From Pseudomonadales bacterium (GTDB lineage: Bacteria; Pseudomonadota; Gammaproteobacteria; Pseudomonadales; Azotimanducaceae), in contig WLWP01000001.1 of the NCBI GenBank assembly GCA_012103505.1, positions 2,480,001-2,544,000 of the forward strand: a stretch of 64,000 bases of DNA, in the 5' to 3' direction. The notes under the pieces are model-generated. The model saw only the letters and a program-made list of their open reading frames with translations, was not told the DNA's origin and made no database searches. Position 1 is the first letter of the stretch; every line of letters starts with the position of its first letter. The position numbers and the translations under genes are program-made. Shown here piece after piece: positions 49,464-57,356 of this stretch.

Positions 49464-49561
49464 TTCGATCGCCTAGTAGGTTTCCTTACAACGAGTTTCG
49501 AGCTTTGGCATCCAATTTACTGTCCGCGGATATACCTAGTATCACGTGGGATTTCCCGACT

Positions 49562-50803
49562 ATGATGGTTGGGATGTCTAAGTTGCTCGCACACTATCCA
49601 GCCCTTTCGTTTCCCCTCTACCGGCGATACTGGCTCGCATCGCTTGCCTCCGTCGGCGGTTGGCAAATATCCGCGATCGCTATGGGGTGGCTTGTCTACG
49701 AGCTGTCTGGTTCGACCATCGACCTCGGTATCTTAGGGGCGGCGACCGCGATTCCTGCAATACTGTGTACGATCGCAGGCGGTGTAATCGCTGATCGATA
49801 TGACAAACGCCGCATTCTAATTGTCACAACCGCGCTAAACACTGTCCTCCTTGTCTTACTTGCTCTGCTCGTTTTCGCGGACACAATAACGGTATGGCAG
49901 GTATGGATCATCGCGGCCGCCATTTCAGTGGTTAGTGGTGTTGATTGGCCGACAAGACAGACTTTCTTTCCTCATCTCATCGATCGATCGGCATTACTGT
50001 CGGCAGTAGCGCTAAACTCAGTGCTTTGGCAAGTCACTCGCATGGTACTGCCAGCCCTGGGTGGCGTTTTGATTGCGCTGTACGGCCCAACCGTTGTGTT
50101 TACTTTGGCTGCCCTTGGCTACTTCGTCATGTTGATCGTTATCCTCGGGATGAAGCTCAAACTACCTGGCCAAGTCAGCGAGTCAGCGTGGCATCAAACG
50201 GTCGAAGGCATCCGCTACATTTTTGGACATCCCTTCTTTCGAGATCTCATTCTTCTTTCCTACGCAACAATGCTGTTCTTGAGTTCATACATGCAGCAAA
50301 TGCCTGCGTTCGCAAAATTGTTGAATGCTGGCCCCGAAGGATTTGGCATATTAATGAGTGCAACCGGATTGGGTTCGATTCTGGGAACTGTTATCGCAGG
50401 GGCTGTAAAGGCAGGTAACCGATACGGGTCAGTCATGTTAGGCGGTGCGCTAAGCGGCGTGGTGTTCCTTGCAGGTTTTGCCGTTGCCACAACTATGCCC
50501 AACTATGCACTGGCTTTGCTGTTCTCCTTGTTAGCCGCAACAGCGACGTCCATTTTCCTCATCCTCTCGACAACCGCACTCCAAGCTCAGGTGCCAGATG
50601 CTCTACGTGGTCGCGTGATGGGCATACATGGCATCACATACAGTCTTATGCCGATGGGCGCGCTTGTTACTGGCGTGTTGGCGGAGACTTATACGTCGCC
50701 GGGTGCACTTCTGATCAGTCTTGTCATTTATCTTGGTATCCTCGGCATAATGGCCTTTAAAGGACCAAGCTTGCGCAAGCTCGCGGCGCCGGTTGAGGGT
50801 TAA
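49562..50803 (+). CDS. MFS transporter, enterobactin-exporter-like (MFS_3)
   Basis: Inner-membrane efflux-type transporter with about twelve helices in 413 residues. It begins with LSFPLYRRYWLASLASVGGW followed by AIAMGWLVYELSGS, DLGILGAATAIPAILCTIAGG and the A-motif-like GVIADRYDKRRILI. VDWPTRQTFFPHLIDRSALL and LRGRVMGIHGITYSLMPMGA are typical of the MFS_3 (EntS-like) branch. The substrate is unknown, but homologues export siderophores or drugs. Several ATGs lie close together at the start; the first of the cluster is used, and the third is equally plausible. Confidence 0.83.
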   Translation: MMVGMSKLLAHYPALSFPLYRRYWLASLASVGGWQISAIAMGWLVYELSGSTIDLGILGAATAIPAILCTIAGGVIADRYDKRRILIVTTALNTVLLVLLALLVFADTITVWQVWIIAAAISVVSGVDWPTRQTFFPHLIDRSALLSAVALNSVLWQVTRMVLPALGGVLIALYGPTVVFTLAALGYFVMLIVILGMKLKLPGQVSESAWHQTVEGIRYIFGHPFFRDLILLSYATMLFLSSYMQQMPAFAKLLNAGPEGFGILMSATGLGSILGTVIAGAVKAGNRYGSVMLGGALSGVVFLAGFAVATTMPNYALALLFSLLAATATSIFLILSTTALQAQVPDALRGRVMGIHGITYSLMPMGALVTGVLAETYTSPGALLISLVIYLGILGIMAFKGPSLRKLAAPVEG

Positions 50804-50815
50804 CGTTCGCAAAGG

Positions 50816-50848
50816 CACGGTCGGGTTAGGCATTCCTATCCGACCGTG
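50816..50848. terminator. Inverted repeat between convergent genes
   Basis: CACGGTCGG (50816-50824) is the reverse complement of CCGACCGTG (50840-50848), with a 15-base spacer that adds partial pairing. It lies midway between the stop codons of the MFS gene and the convergent secreted-protein gene. No T-tract is present on either strand, so it may be a factor-dependent or weak bidirectional terminator. Confidence 0.5.
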
Positions 50849-50853
50849 ATCGC

Positions 50854-51285
50854 TTAGCGTCGATAAGGCAGCAAGTGCTTATATGCTGCTTCAACGTCCT
50901 CTATCGTTCCGGCGCCGTCAGCATGACGGTGTAGCGCCTTGTAGAACTCAGACCGAGCGTCATCTTCGCTCGCAGGAGGTTGCGGTCGAGGCTGTGCAGC
51001 TGGGAGGTCAATGTCATACTTCAAACGATCGAGCACATCCGCATTAGGTGCACGTCTCGAGGGCAGTTCTACCAACTCAACGCCACGCTCGCTTGTGTTA
51101 CCGGACTCACGATGTGCCAGGCCACCGGGTTTTTGACAGTACAACGCCATACAACTGACATCATCACTTGTCTCGTAGCGAGGTGAGGTTTCTACTCGCT
51201 GTTCGCTCCATGCGCCATAAGGCACTTGCGCTTGAGCAATACCGGTTGCCAGCAACAGTACCGGCAGGGTTAGTCCTAATTTCAT
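50854..51285 (-). CDS. Small secreted protein, function unknown
   Basis: A 143-residue exported protein. The signal peptide is MKLGLTLPVLLLATGIAQA. The mature part has a Cys pair (SCMALYCQKPGG), a Pro-rich middle (LPAAQPRPQPPASEDDAR) and a C-terminal helix (EDVEAAYKHLLPYRR). AGGAG is 9 bp before the ATG. It is monocistronic. No family is recognised. Confidence 0.65.
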   Translation of the reverse strand: MKLGLTLPVLLLATGIAQAQVPYGAWSEQRVETSPRYETSDDVSCMALYCQKPGGLAHRESGNTSERGVELVELPSRRAPNADVLDRLKYDIDLPAAQPRPQPPASEDDARSEFYKALHRHADGAGTIEDVEAAYKHLLPYRR

Positions 51286-51424
51286 CTTTCGGTCTCCTAT
51301 AGTTAATGTCCCTATAGGTCACCGACTCCACGCAACCGGTTCAAAATTAGTGCACTTTTAATCTTCTATTAAAACGACATCGGCAGTGTGAGGTGATTTC
51401 GAATAACAAAATCACGCTGGGTAA

Positions 51425-52123
51425 TCAAAATGGGATCAAACTCGCCCAGTAAACCGCACTCAAATCATAGGATTTGCGCAACCCCCGCGGCATTGGGCAA
51501 TCCTCGTGCGTTAGCGTCTTGAGAAGATTCGAAAAATACACCCAATAGATATCTAGCGCACTCAGCCGGTCGCCACATAGGTATTCGCCGCCAGAAACTT
51601 GTGCAAACTTGGCAAAGCGTTCAAGAACTCGACTTGCATTATCTAGCGCTTGGTTCTTGGCCGCCTCGCTATATCCATAATCTTTGAACATCGGATTTCG
51701 CGTAGCTTCTTTTTCGGCTCGCTCTGCGCCTCCGACGCCGAGCATGAGTAATCGCATGTTCCACACCCAGCCATTTTCGCCGATGAGTTCATTGGTCATC
51801 CCGATCATCTGCATACGCGTGTCGATATCATCCGGCAGCAGACTAGGACCCTTCCCTAATCGCTCGGCAAGATTGAGTATCTCTAGCCAACCAACCCTTG
51901 CAACTTCATCGTTGTATACCGCGATGGGCGCATTGCGATGTCCGGTCCACGCGACTAGGTCCTCATTAGCACCAGCCCCAACCTGCTCGACGGACGTATA
52001 AGGCACCTGATGATGGTCAAAAACCATCCGAGCTGACATCGAATACGGAGCAGGCATATGCGCCGTTAATGCTAGTCGCAGTCCCGCAATTGCGCGCGCT
52101 TGTTCTGGTCTAACATATTCCAT
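51425..52123 (-). CDS. GST-like protein, frameshifted near the C terminus
   Basis: Glutathione S-transferase-like protein. The N-terminal domain has MPAPYSMSARMVFDHHQVPY and NAPIAVYNDEVARVGWLEIL, a divergent thioredoxin-like half with PYTSVEQ. The C-terminal helical domain has LERFAKFAQVSGGEYLCGDR and LSALDIYWVYFSNLLKTL. GAGG lies 6 bp before the ATG. The frame ends at VYWASLIPF, but the expected family end DPILITQRDF to LTLPMSF is found in another frame directly behind, with a stop at 51369. One missing base at the TTT run near 51434 accounts for it. So the gene is either recently broken at its last 18 residues or miscalled. Confidence 0.78.
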   Translation of the reverse strand: MEYVRPEQARAIAGLRLALTAHMPAPYSMSARMVFDHHQVPYTSVEQVGAGANEDLVAWTGHRNAPIAVYNDEVARVGWLEILNLAERLGKGPSLLPDDIDTRMQMIGMTNELIGENGWVWNMRLLMLGVGGAERAEKEATRNPMFKDYGYSEAAKNQALDNASRVLERFAKFAQVSGGEYLCGDRLSALDIYWVYFSNLLKTLTHEDCPMPRGLRKSYDLSAVYWASLIPF

Positions 52124-52286
52124 CACACACCTCGGTTTCTCATATCGATAAGTCACTTCCTAACCAAGAGCCTATCATTCGTTTTCGGTCAAGTCTCAGG
52201 CCGGAGGCATCACGCCCATCCTAGAAACTCAAGATCTACAGGTAGGACCATGCTAGCCTGGCAATTGCGAGCCTTGAGGACACGAC

Positions 52287-53066
52287 ATGCACCCCAACCC
52301 AGCGATTAACGCCATCATGACCGAGCAAGCCGATTGGCGAACGCTTCTTGGGCAACGAGGAGAGACCACACTCGATGTCTACATCGACCTCAAATCACCC
52401 CATGCGTACCTGGCGATCAGACCGACATTAGAGGTCGCTCGCGATTTCAACGTTTCGCTAAATTTTCAGCCATACACCCTCAGCTACAAGAAATTAGGAC
52501 TCACGAAGAGCGTCGAGACCGACATGCAACGCCGACCCTCTTCCGCATCAGCAGATCGTAAGGCACGCATGTACTATGCGGCCGCGCGCGAATACGCCGT
52601 GCTCCAGAACCTGCCATTGCGGAGTCCGCATCGGCTACTAGACTCTGACTTAGCACACCGAGTCTTCCTCTTTGCCAAGACACAAAATCTGGAAATCCCC
52701 TTCGCGATGTGGGTTTATCTTCAAGGTTGGAGCAGCGGCTGGCGGGAATTTGAACTCGAGTCATATGATCAGCTGCGCAATGCTTGCAAGGAAGTTGGTG
52801 TCGACCTCACCTCATTCGATGAGTACACACAAGACGGCGGGGAAGGTTCGACCACACTGCAAAACACAATGGCGATCGCAGAGGAAAACGGCTTCGTTGG
52901 CGCACCTCATTACGTATTCACAGATCCTAAGCATGGGCGCACTGTGGGTTTATTCGGTAGGGAACACCTCGCCCTCATACGAGCCAAGTACAAGGCCGCA
53001 GGGTTTGCTAAGCTGGCCGAAACCGACCCAGAATTTTCCCATGCGTGGCAACCGACGCGGGTCTAG
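52287..53066 (+). CDS. 2-hydroxychromene-2-carboxylate isomerase-like (DsbA-fold) protein
   Basis: DsbA-fold protein of 259 residues, related to HCCA isomerases and kappa-class GSTs. Near residue 33 DVYIDLKSPHAYLAIRPTLE has Ser in place of the redox Cys, as in this family. Later segments are YYAAAREYAVLQNLPLRSPH, HRVFLFAKTQNLEIPFAMW and GFVGAPHYVFTDPKHG with the cis-Pro. GAGG lies 7 bp before the ATG. It would isomerise aromatic degradation intermediates using glutathione. Its 3' end overlaps the convergent aroQ gene by 4 bp. Confidence 0.8.
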   Translation: MHPNPAINAIMTEQADWRTLLGQRGETTLDVYIDLKSPHAYLAIRPTLEVARDFNVSLNFQPYTLSYKKLGLTKSVETDMQRRPSSASADRKARMYYAAAREYAVLQNLPLRSPHRLLDSDLAHRVFLFAKTQNLEIPFAMWVYLQGWSSGWREFELESYDQLRNACKEVGVDLTSFDEYTQDGGEGSTTLQNTMAIAEENGFVGAPHYVFTDPKHGRTVGLFGREHLALIRAKYKAAGFAKLAETDPEFSHAWQPTRV

Positions 53067-53497
53067 TTAGCAGACTCACTACAGAGCTGTGCCATAACTA
53101 GTGCGTAACCAGATACGCCTAAGCCCACAACGACGGCATGTGCCGTCGAGGAAACATAGGAGTTATGCCGAAACGACTCGCGCGCATGAGGATTGGAAAT
53201 ATGGAGTTCAACGATACGTCCGTCATATGCCCGTAAGGCGTCATGAATCGCGACCGACGTGTGCGTGTACGCCCCAGCATTAATCACGATGGCATCCACA
53301 CGGCCAATCGATTCCTGCACCCAATCAACAATCTGACCTTCGTGATTGGATTGGCGGAAAGTAACTTCGTGGCCTGCCTGTGTAGCAATCTCTTGGCATT
53401 GTCGCTCGATTGTCACGAGAGTTTCACTGCCGTAGATATCAGGCTCACGCTGTCCCAAGAGGTTCAGGTTAGGTCCGTTAATCACGTGTATGAGCAT
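53063..53497 (-). CDS. aroQ: Type II 3-dehydroquinate dehydratase
   Basis: Third step of the shikimate pathway: 3-dehydroquinate to 3-dehydroshikimate. The family pattern is complete in 144 residues: HVINGPNLNLLGQREPDIYG with the catalytic Tyr in its flexible loop, FRQSNHEGQIVDWVQE, AIVINAGAYTHTSVAIHDAL with the catalytic Asn, VELHISNPHARESFRHNSYV with the catalytic His and Arg, and VVVGLGVSGYALV. The ATG is preferred over a GTG six codons upstream. Type II enzymes are dodecamers and are the usual biosynthetic form in this group. It is not linked here to accBC, with which it often travels. Confidence 0.93.
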   Translation of the reverse strand: MLIHVINGPNLNLLGQREPDIYGSETLVTIERQCQEIATQAGHEVTFRQSNHEGQIVDWVQESIGRVDAIVINAGAYTHTSVAIHDALRAYDGRIVELHISNPHARESFRHNSYVSSTAHAVVVGLGVSGYALVMAQLCSESAN

Positions 53498-53609
53498 TTT
53501 GAGAATCTTCGCCACTCGATTGCGCGAACATATCCTAATACATAAGACGTGTAACCAACTAACGCCAGAGATGGGTTTCAGCTCACGCGAAGCATAGCCA
53601 ATAGAGCTT

Positions 53610-54074
53610 CTATATTCCGTAGGGAACTGGGGTATAGCTTGGTGGTACTACCTCATAAGACCCGCGCAAGAACTCCGCGATATCAATCAGTTGTTGGACA
53701 GTCATCACGTCGTTGAAAGCAACCATTTTCGAACTACCATCATCAGCAAGGTGAGGCCCAACATTACGTCCACCAGAAATACGGTGCGAAGGGTTGATAA
53801 TTGAGGTGACAAGATCACCGTACGTTCGAACGTTAGTCACATACCCGCCGAGCTCAAATTCGATTGTAGGATGCTTATCCCTCGCCTGCTTAACAGCATT
53901 GGCGACGCTATGACAATGGTTGCAACGCAAGCCCACGAACGCTGCCTTGCCCCGCTCTGGATCACCAGATGGCAACGAGAATCCCGAGGCTTCGGGGTTA
54001 CAACCCGCGAGAAGCCAGCTCGCACAAACCACCAAACCAACGCTTACGCACTTCCCTAAGCTTTGTCTAAACAT
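53610..54074 (-). CDS. Lipoprotein cytochrome c
   Basis: Membrane-anchored monohaem cytochrome c of 154 residues. VGLVVCASWLLAGCNPEASG has a lipobox. The haem site is LRCNHCHSVANAV near residue 48; the distal Met is probably in SSKMVAFNDVMTVQQLIDIA. The region GGRNVGPHLADDGSSKMVAF and AEFLRGSYEVVPP are typical of sulfur-dehydrogenase-like or SoxX-like class I cytochromes. GAGG lies before the ATG. It is divergent from a second cytochrome c gene, which suggests they pass electrons to each other or to one enzyme. Confidence 0.83.
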   Translation of the reverse strand: MFRQSLGKCVSVGLVVCASWLLAGCNPEASGFSLPSGDPERGKAAFVGLRCNHCHSVANAVKQARDKHPTIEFELGGYVTNVRTYGDLVTSIINPSHRISGGRNVGPHLADDGSSKMVAFNDVMTVQQLIDIAEFLRGSYEVVPPSYTPVPYGI

Positions 54075-54234
54075 GTTCACCTCGACCATTTCTGCCATCC
54101 AGGTCTAGATTGTGTCTCGCGGGTCAAGCGGTGCCTATGCGGGGAATTACCTAGCCATTATCGGCATCCCCTGACAGAGCACGATTTTGCTAATGGGTAT
54201 CATGGGTTTGGCGTTAAGTGCGAGGAAAAACGGT

Positions 54235-54753
54235 ATGGGATGTCAGAAAAAGCTGGGCTCGTTCACAAACCTCTCGATAGATTTGTCGACCACTCCTTTC
54301 TTGATCTCCACCTTCTTGATCTCCACCTTCTTGATGTTATTAGTAGTGCTATCCCCAGCAAGGTCCGAGGTTGAAACAGAACTCGATGGCACGACTATCT
54401 TTCAAAAGTTCTGCTCGCGCTGTCATAGCATAGGCGCTAGTAGTGAACCACAGTGGTATCCCTCTCTATCTCGAATCGTTTCTAGTCTTGAGACACAAGA
54501 TGCCGCCGCTGAACTCGTAGCGGCTATCGATCAAGGTCAGTTTCGGCGTAGCGGCGAGGTCGAAATCAGTGACGGTGCGGGACACCCAATTCCTGTCATG
54601 CCTTCCTGGTCTTGGCTTAGCGACGCGGAGATGGCTTCTCTCGTCCACTATCTGACAAGCGAATTTTCGGCCAAGGCTGTGGTGATTTCGCCTAAAGATG
54701 TTGGCGCGGTGCGTGACGAAATTTCAAATATGTACCGTGATCCGGAACCCTAG
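54235..54753 (+). CDS. Cytochrome c with repeat-containing signal segment
   Basis: Monohaem cytochrome c of about 172 residues. The haem site is IFQKFCSRCHSIGASS, and the distal Met is probably in VMPSWSWLSDAEMASLVHYL. The N-terminal hydrophobic stretch contains LISTF twice followed by LMLLVVL, encoded by a 15-bp tandem repeat. It is a signal peptide or anchor. AGGA lies 9 bp before the ATG chosen; starts further upstream are possible. It reads away from the lipoprotein cytochrome gene. Confidence 0.75.
   Translation: MGCQKKLGSFTNLSIDLSTTPFLISTFLISTFLMLLVVLSPARSEVETELDGTTIFQKFCSRCHSIGASSEPQWYPSLSRIVSSLETQDAAAELVAAIDQGQFRRSGEVEISDGAGHPIPVMPSWSWLSDAEMASLVHYLTSEFSAKAVVISPKDVGAVRDEISNMYRDPEP
54300..54337. 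repeat. 15-bp in-frame tandem repeat in a cytochrome signal segment
   Basis: CTTGATCTCCACCTT occurs twice in succession (54300 and 54315), and a third partial unit starts at 54330. The unit is a multiple of three, so changes in copy number would lengthen or shorten the hydrophobic segment by LISTF without breaking the frame. Confidence 0.8.
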
Positions 54754-54762
54754 GTCAGCCCG

Positions 54763-56298
54763 TTAAGCCAAGCGCCAAGCGGTCTTCACTTCCAGTCCCG
54801 TGGTTACGCTGTTCAACTCAATCAACCCGCCATGCGACAGTAAAATACCTTCGACGACACTCAAGCCAAGACCGGCGCCTAGCGCTTCTTGTTTAGTAGT
54901 AAAAAACGGCTCAAAGGCTCGCGCCATGACACGCTCGCTAACGCCAGGACCGTCATCCTGCAACCGCACAATCAGATGTTCCCTGCTTTGCTCTGCAGTA
55001 ATCACGATTTGCTTCGCACCTGCTTCAGCTGCATTCGTCAGCAGCTCTTGGAAGGCCCGTTTGAACGCAGTCGCATCAACGTCTATAAGCGTCGGTGTGT
55101 GGATATCTAACTTGACCACGGGCTCGCTATTCTGGATCACATCTTCGAGTAATCCTCTGACATCCCTGGGTTCTGTATTCACAGGTTCGACTCGAGAAAA
55201 TTCAAGGAAATCCTGGGTAACCTGCGCGCAGCGATCCGTCGCCTCCTTCAGAGCGTCTACATAGGCTTGGATTTCACCCCGCCCCACCCGTTCGATAATT
55301 TCGGTATTACCTGAAATAGTCATCAACTGATTGTTGAAAATGTGTGCAACATTCGACGCAACGTTGTGTAGCCCACGCAAATTCTGCCATTCTCGAAACA
55401 CCGTTCTGTCTTCAAAAAACCAAACGTCGCCAACGTGCGTACCCGAAGTCAGAATGGCTTCCTTGCGCATGCTCACCGCACGTCCTGCGAGATTTTCAAC
55501 GTCTACCGTTACATTCACCGGCGGAATTGTCGCGTGTTGTTCCCGCAGCCAATTGCTTAGGTTGAGGTCAGACTGTGCAGATATTGAGAGCAACTCCTGC
55601 GCCACAGGATTAATCGCTCGAAGGCCACCATCTACGGCCGTGAGACACAGCCCGACGGGTGCGGTTTGGGCAAGCAGGGCCAACGTTTCCTTTTCAGCAT
55701 CGCTCTCTCTTCGCGCTTTTTCCATCAAGACCATTAATTGAGCCATCGCCAAAACGGCGCCAGACAAGACGTATGCGAACAGCGCCGGTGCACGCGACTC
55801 GTTGGCTGCAGCAAGAAACAAAAAAAAGGCTTGGGCAAAAGATGGCGTTAGAAAAAGTGGTGTAAGCCAAGTCGTCGCCGCGAGCTCATTTGCCTGACCG
55901 TGCCGATATAGGACTACTGCGCTCACGATTGAGCACAGACCAATAACAATTGTCGCACTGATCGGACCAGCAATCCCTGGCAGAAACGGCTGAATGGATA
56001 GTCGCAACAGGCAGGTGATGACAGCAAACCACCAAAAGTGTCGCAGCCACCTAGTGTGCCCAGAGAACATTAGAGTTCCACTTAGCAAACAAACACCAAA
56101 GATGTGATCATAAATCGGTGACAGGAGATTGAAGGGACTCGTGATCGGAACAAAAATAGGGTCCATCCCAGCCATCACCAGGCCAACCCAACCAAAGAGC
56201 CAATGATGACTTCCTTCAACTCGACCGAACCGCCCTCCAACGACGGCCACTAGTAGTACGAGTACGCCGCCTGCGATCACAAACGTTAGGTCATTCAA
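54763..56298 (-). CDS. Orphan membrane histidine kinase
   Basis: Sensor kinase of 511 residues with about seven N-terminal membrane helices (residues 1-195), a PAS-like domain (about 205-290, ALLAQTAPVGLCLTAVDGGL), and a kinase core. The H-box region reads NVASNVAHIFNNQLMTISG, of the A-H-x-F-N-N type seen in hybrid and HWE-like kinases. The ATPase domain has ELLTNAAEAGAKQIVI, LQDDGPGVSERVMARAFEPF and AGLGLSVVEGILLSHGG. The start is a TTG with uncertain ribosome binding site. No response regulator is adjacent. It lies tail-to-tail with the cytochrome c gene, 10 bp away. Confidence 0.83.
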   Translation of the reverse strand: MNDLTFVIAGGVLVLLVAVVGGRFGRVEGSHHWLFGWVGLVMAGMDPIFVPITSPFNLLSPIYDHIFGVCLLSGTLMFSGHTRWLRHFWWFAVITCLLRLSIQPFLPGIAGPISATIVIGLCSIVSAVVLYRHGQANELAATTWLTPLFLTPSFAQAFFLFLAAANESRAPALFAYVLSGAVLAMAQLMVLMEKARRESDAEKETLALLAQTAPVGLCLTAVDGGLRAINPVAQELLSISAQSDLNLSNWLREQHATIPPVNVTVDVENLAGRAVSMRKEAILTSGTHVGDVWFFEDRTVFREWQNLRGLHNVASNVAHIFNNQLMTISGNTEIIERVGRGEIQAYVDALKEATDRCAQVTQDFLEFSRVEPVNTEPRDVRGLLEDVIQNSEPVVKLDIHTPTLIDVDATAFKRAFQELLTNAAEAGAKQIVITAEQSREHLIVRLQDDGPGVSERVMARAFEPFFTTKQEALGAGLGLSVVEGILLSHGGLIELNSVTTGLEVKTAWRLA

Positions 56299-56442
56299 TC
56301 ACTACCCCACTCTCTCCCTCAATATGCCAACCCCTAGTGAATATGCTCCGCGAGCGACTGTGCAACTCACCAATTAGCTCTGGCTCACCCATGGGCGCAC
56401 CGTTAAGCTAGCCGCAAATCATAGAACAACCAGGAATGTAGC

Positions 56443-56931
56443 ATGAATACCACGGTGGAACCCTTTCTGCTCAGCACCGCAGAGACCCGGGTCGGTGAGC
56501 GTCTTGGCACAAGCGATTGGGTTTTCATTGACCAAACGCAGGTGAACGTTTTCGGAGAAGTAACGCGATGGCGGACACCAGGTCACTGCGAGCCGGAGCA
56601 CGGCAAAACGACACCATATGGCGGCACGATCATCCACGGTTTTCACGCTGTTGCTTTGCTTTCGCACTTCTATCGCGATGCAGGACTCTGGCCACAAGAC
56701 GGGTCCTACCCACTCAATTATGGGTTAGACAAAGTTCGGATTCTGCAACCAGTTGTGATCGGAGACGGCGTTCGCCTGCGTTCACACATAACGCTCCTGG
56801 AGGCATCAGCCAAGGGTAATGGTGAGTATCTGCTAAAAAATGCCCATGAGATTGAGGCTGAAGGAATTGCAGGCTCAATCGTCTACGCTGAGTACCTAAC
56901 GTACTGGTACCTTAAAGCACAGGAGGCTTAA
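56443..56931 (+). CDS. MaoC-like hot-dog dehydratase
   Basis: Hot-dog-fold protein of 162 residues close to (R)-specific enoyl-CoA hydratases and NodN-like proteins. It shows VFIDQTQVNVFGEVTRW, a long loop, TPYGGTIIHGFHAVALLSHF and a C-terminal YAEYLTYWYL. The usual D-x-x-x-x-H hydratase pair is seen only in part: the H of HGFH and an Asp or Glu in the F-G-E-V stretch. So it may bind acyl-CoA with changed chemistry. A good intrinsic terminator follows the gene. Probably part of fatty-acid or acyl-CoA metabolism. Confidence 0.72.
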   Translation: MNTTVEPFLLSTAETRVGERLGTSDWVFIDQTQVNVFGEVTRWRTPGHCEPEHGKTTPYGGTIIHGFHAVALLSHFYRDAGLWPQDGSYPLNYGLDKVRILQPVVIGDGVRLRSHITLLEASAKGNGEYLLKNAHEIEAEGIAGSIVYAEYLTYWYLKAQEA

Positions 56932-56948
56932 CGCCTTTTACGAGTCAC

Positions 56949-56976
56949 AAAAAAAGCCCGGCTTGCCGGGCTTTTT
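56949..56976. terminator. Bidirectional intrinsic terminator
   Basis: AAAAAAAGCCCGG, a CTTG loop and CCGGGCTTTTT form a GC-rich stem with A-tract and T-tract on either side. It stands between the convergent maoC-like and pilY2 genes and could stop transcription from both. Confidence 0.92.
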
Positions 56977-57027
56977 CGACTGCGCTCAATCGGGCTCAAT
57001 CCAATAGCGCTCACACATTTAAACGCC

Positions 57028-57345
57028 CTAGTATTCCTCCACCTCGTCCACTTCGAACAACTCAGTTATTCGACGTACACCATCGTCAAACCGCAAAAAG
57101 CTAAACTCAACGATCATGCCTTTCTTGAGCATGGTGAATGCGCCATAGGAACCATCAATTTCGACTTTCGTTGCATCCGTTACCTGATAGAGATAACCGT
57201 TAATGACCATCGTATTGGCACCGAAATTCAGATCTTGCACTTGCCCCTCACCGTCGGCGAGGGGTGCGTTGATCTGTTGGCTGTGGACGAGTCCGGCACC
57301 AACAAAGAACAAGACGGCTACCGTTATATTGAGAAATCGTTTCAT
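57028..57345 (-). CDS. PilY2-like type IV pilus protein
   Basis: Small exported protein of 105 residues at the end of the pilus tip operon. The signal peptide is MKRFLNITVAVLFFVGAGLVHS. The mature part is a small beta-barrel: GEGQVQDLNFGANTMVINGY, LYQVTDATKVEIDG and GMIVEFSFLRFDDGVRRITE. AGGAG precedes the ATG, 12 bp behind the pilY1 stop. Position directly behind pilY1, size and fold fit PilY2 of pseudomonads. Its role in pilus biogenesis is poorly defined. Confidence 0.75.
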   Translation of the reverse strand: MKRFLNITVAVLFFVGAGLVHSQQINAPLADGEGQVQDLNFGANTMVINGYLYQVTDATKVEIDGSYGAFTMLKKGMIVEFSFLRFDDGVRRITELFEVDEVEEY

Positions 57346-57356
57346 TCTTTACTCCT

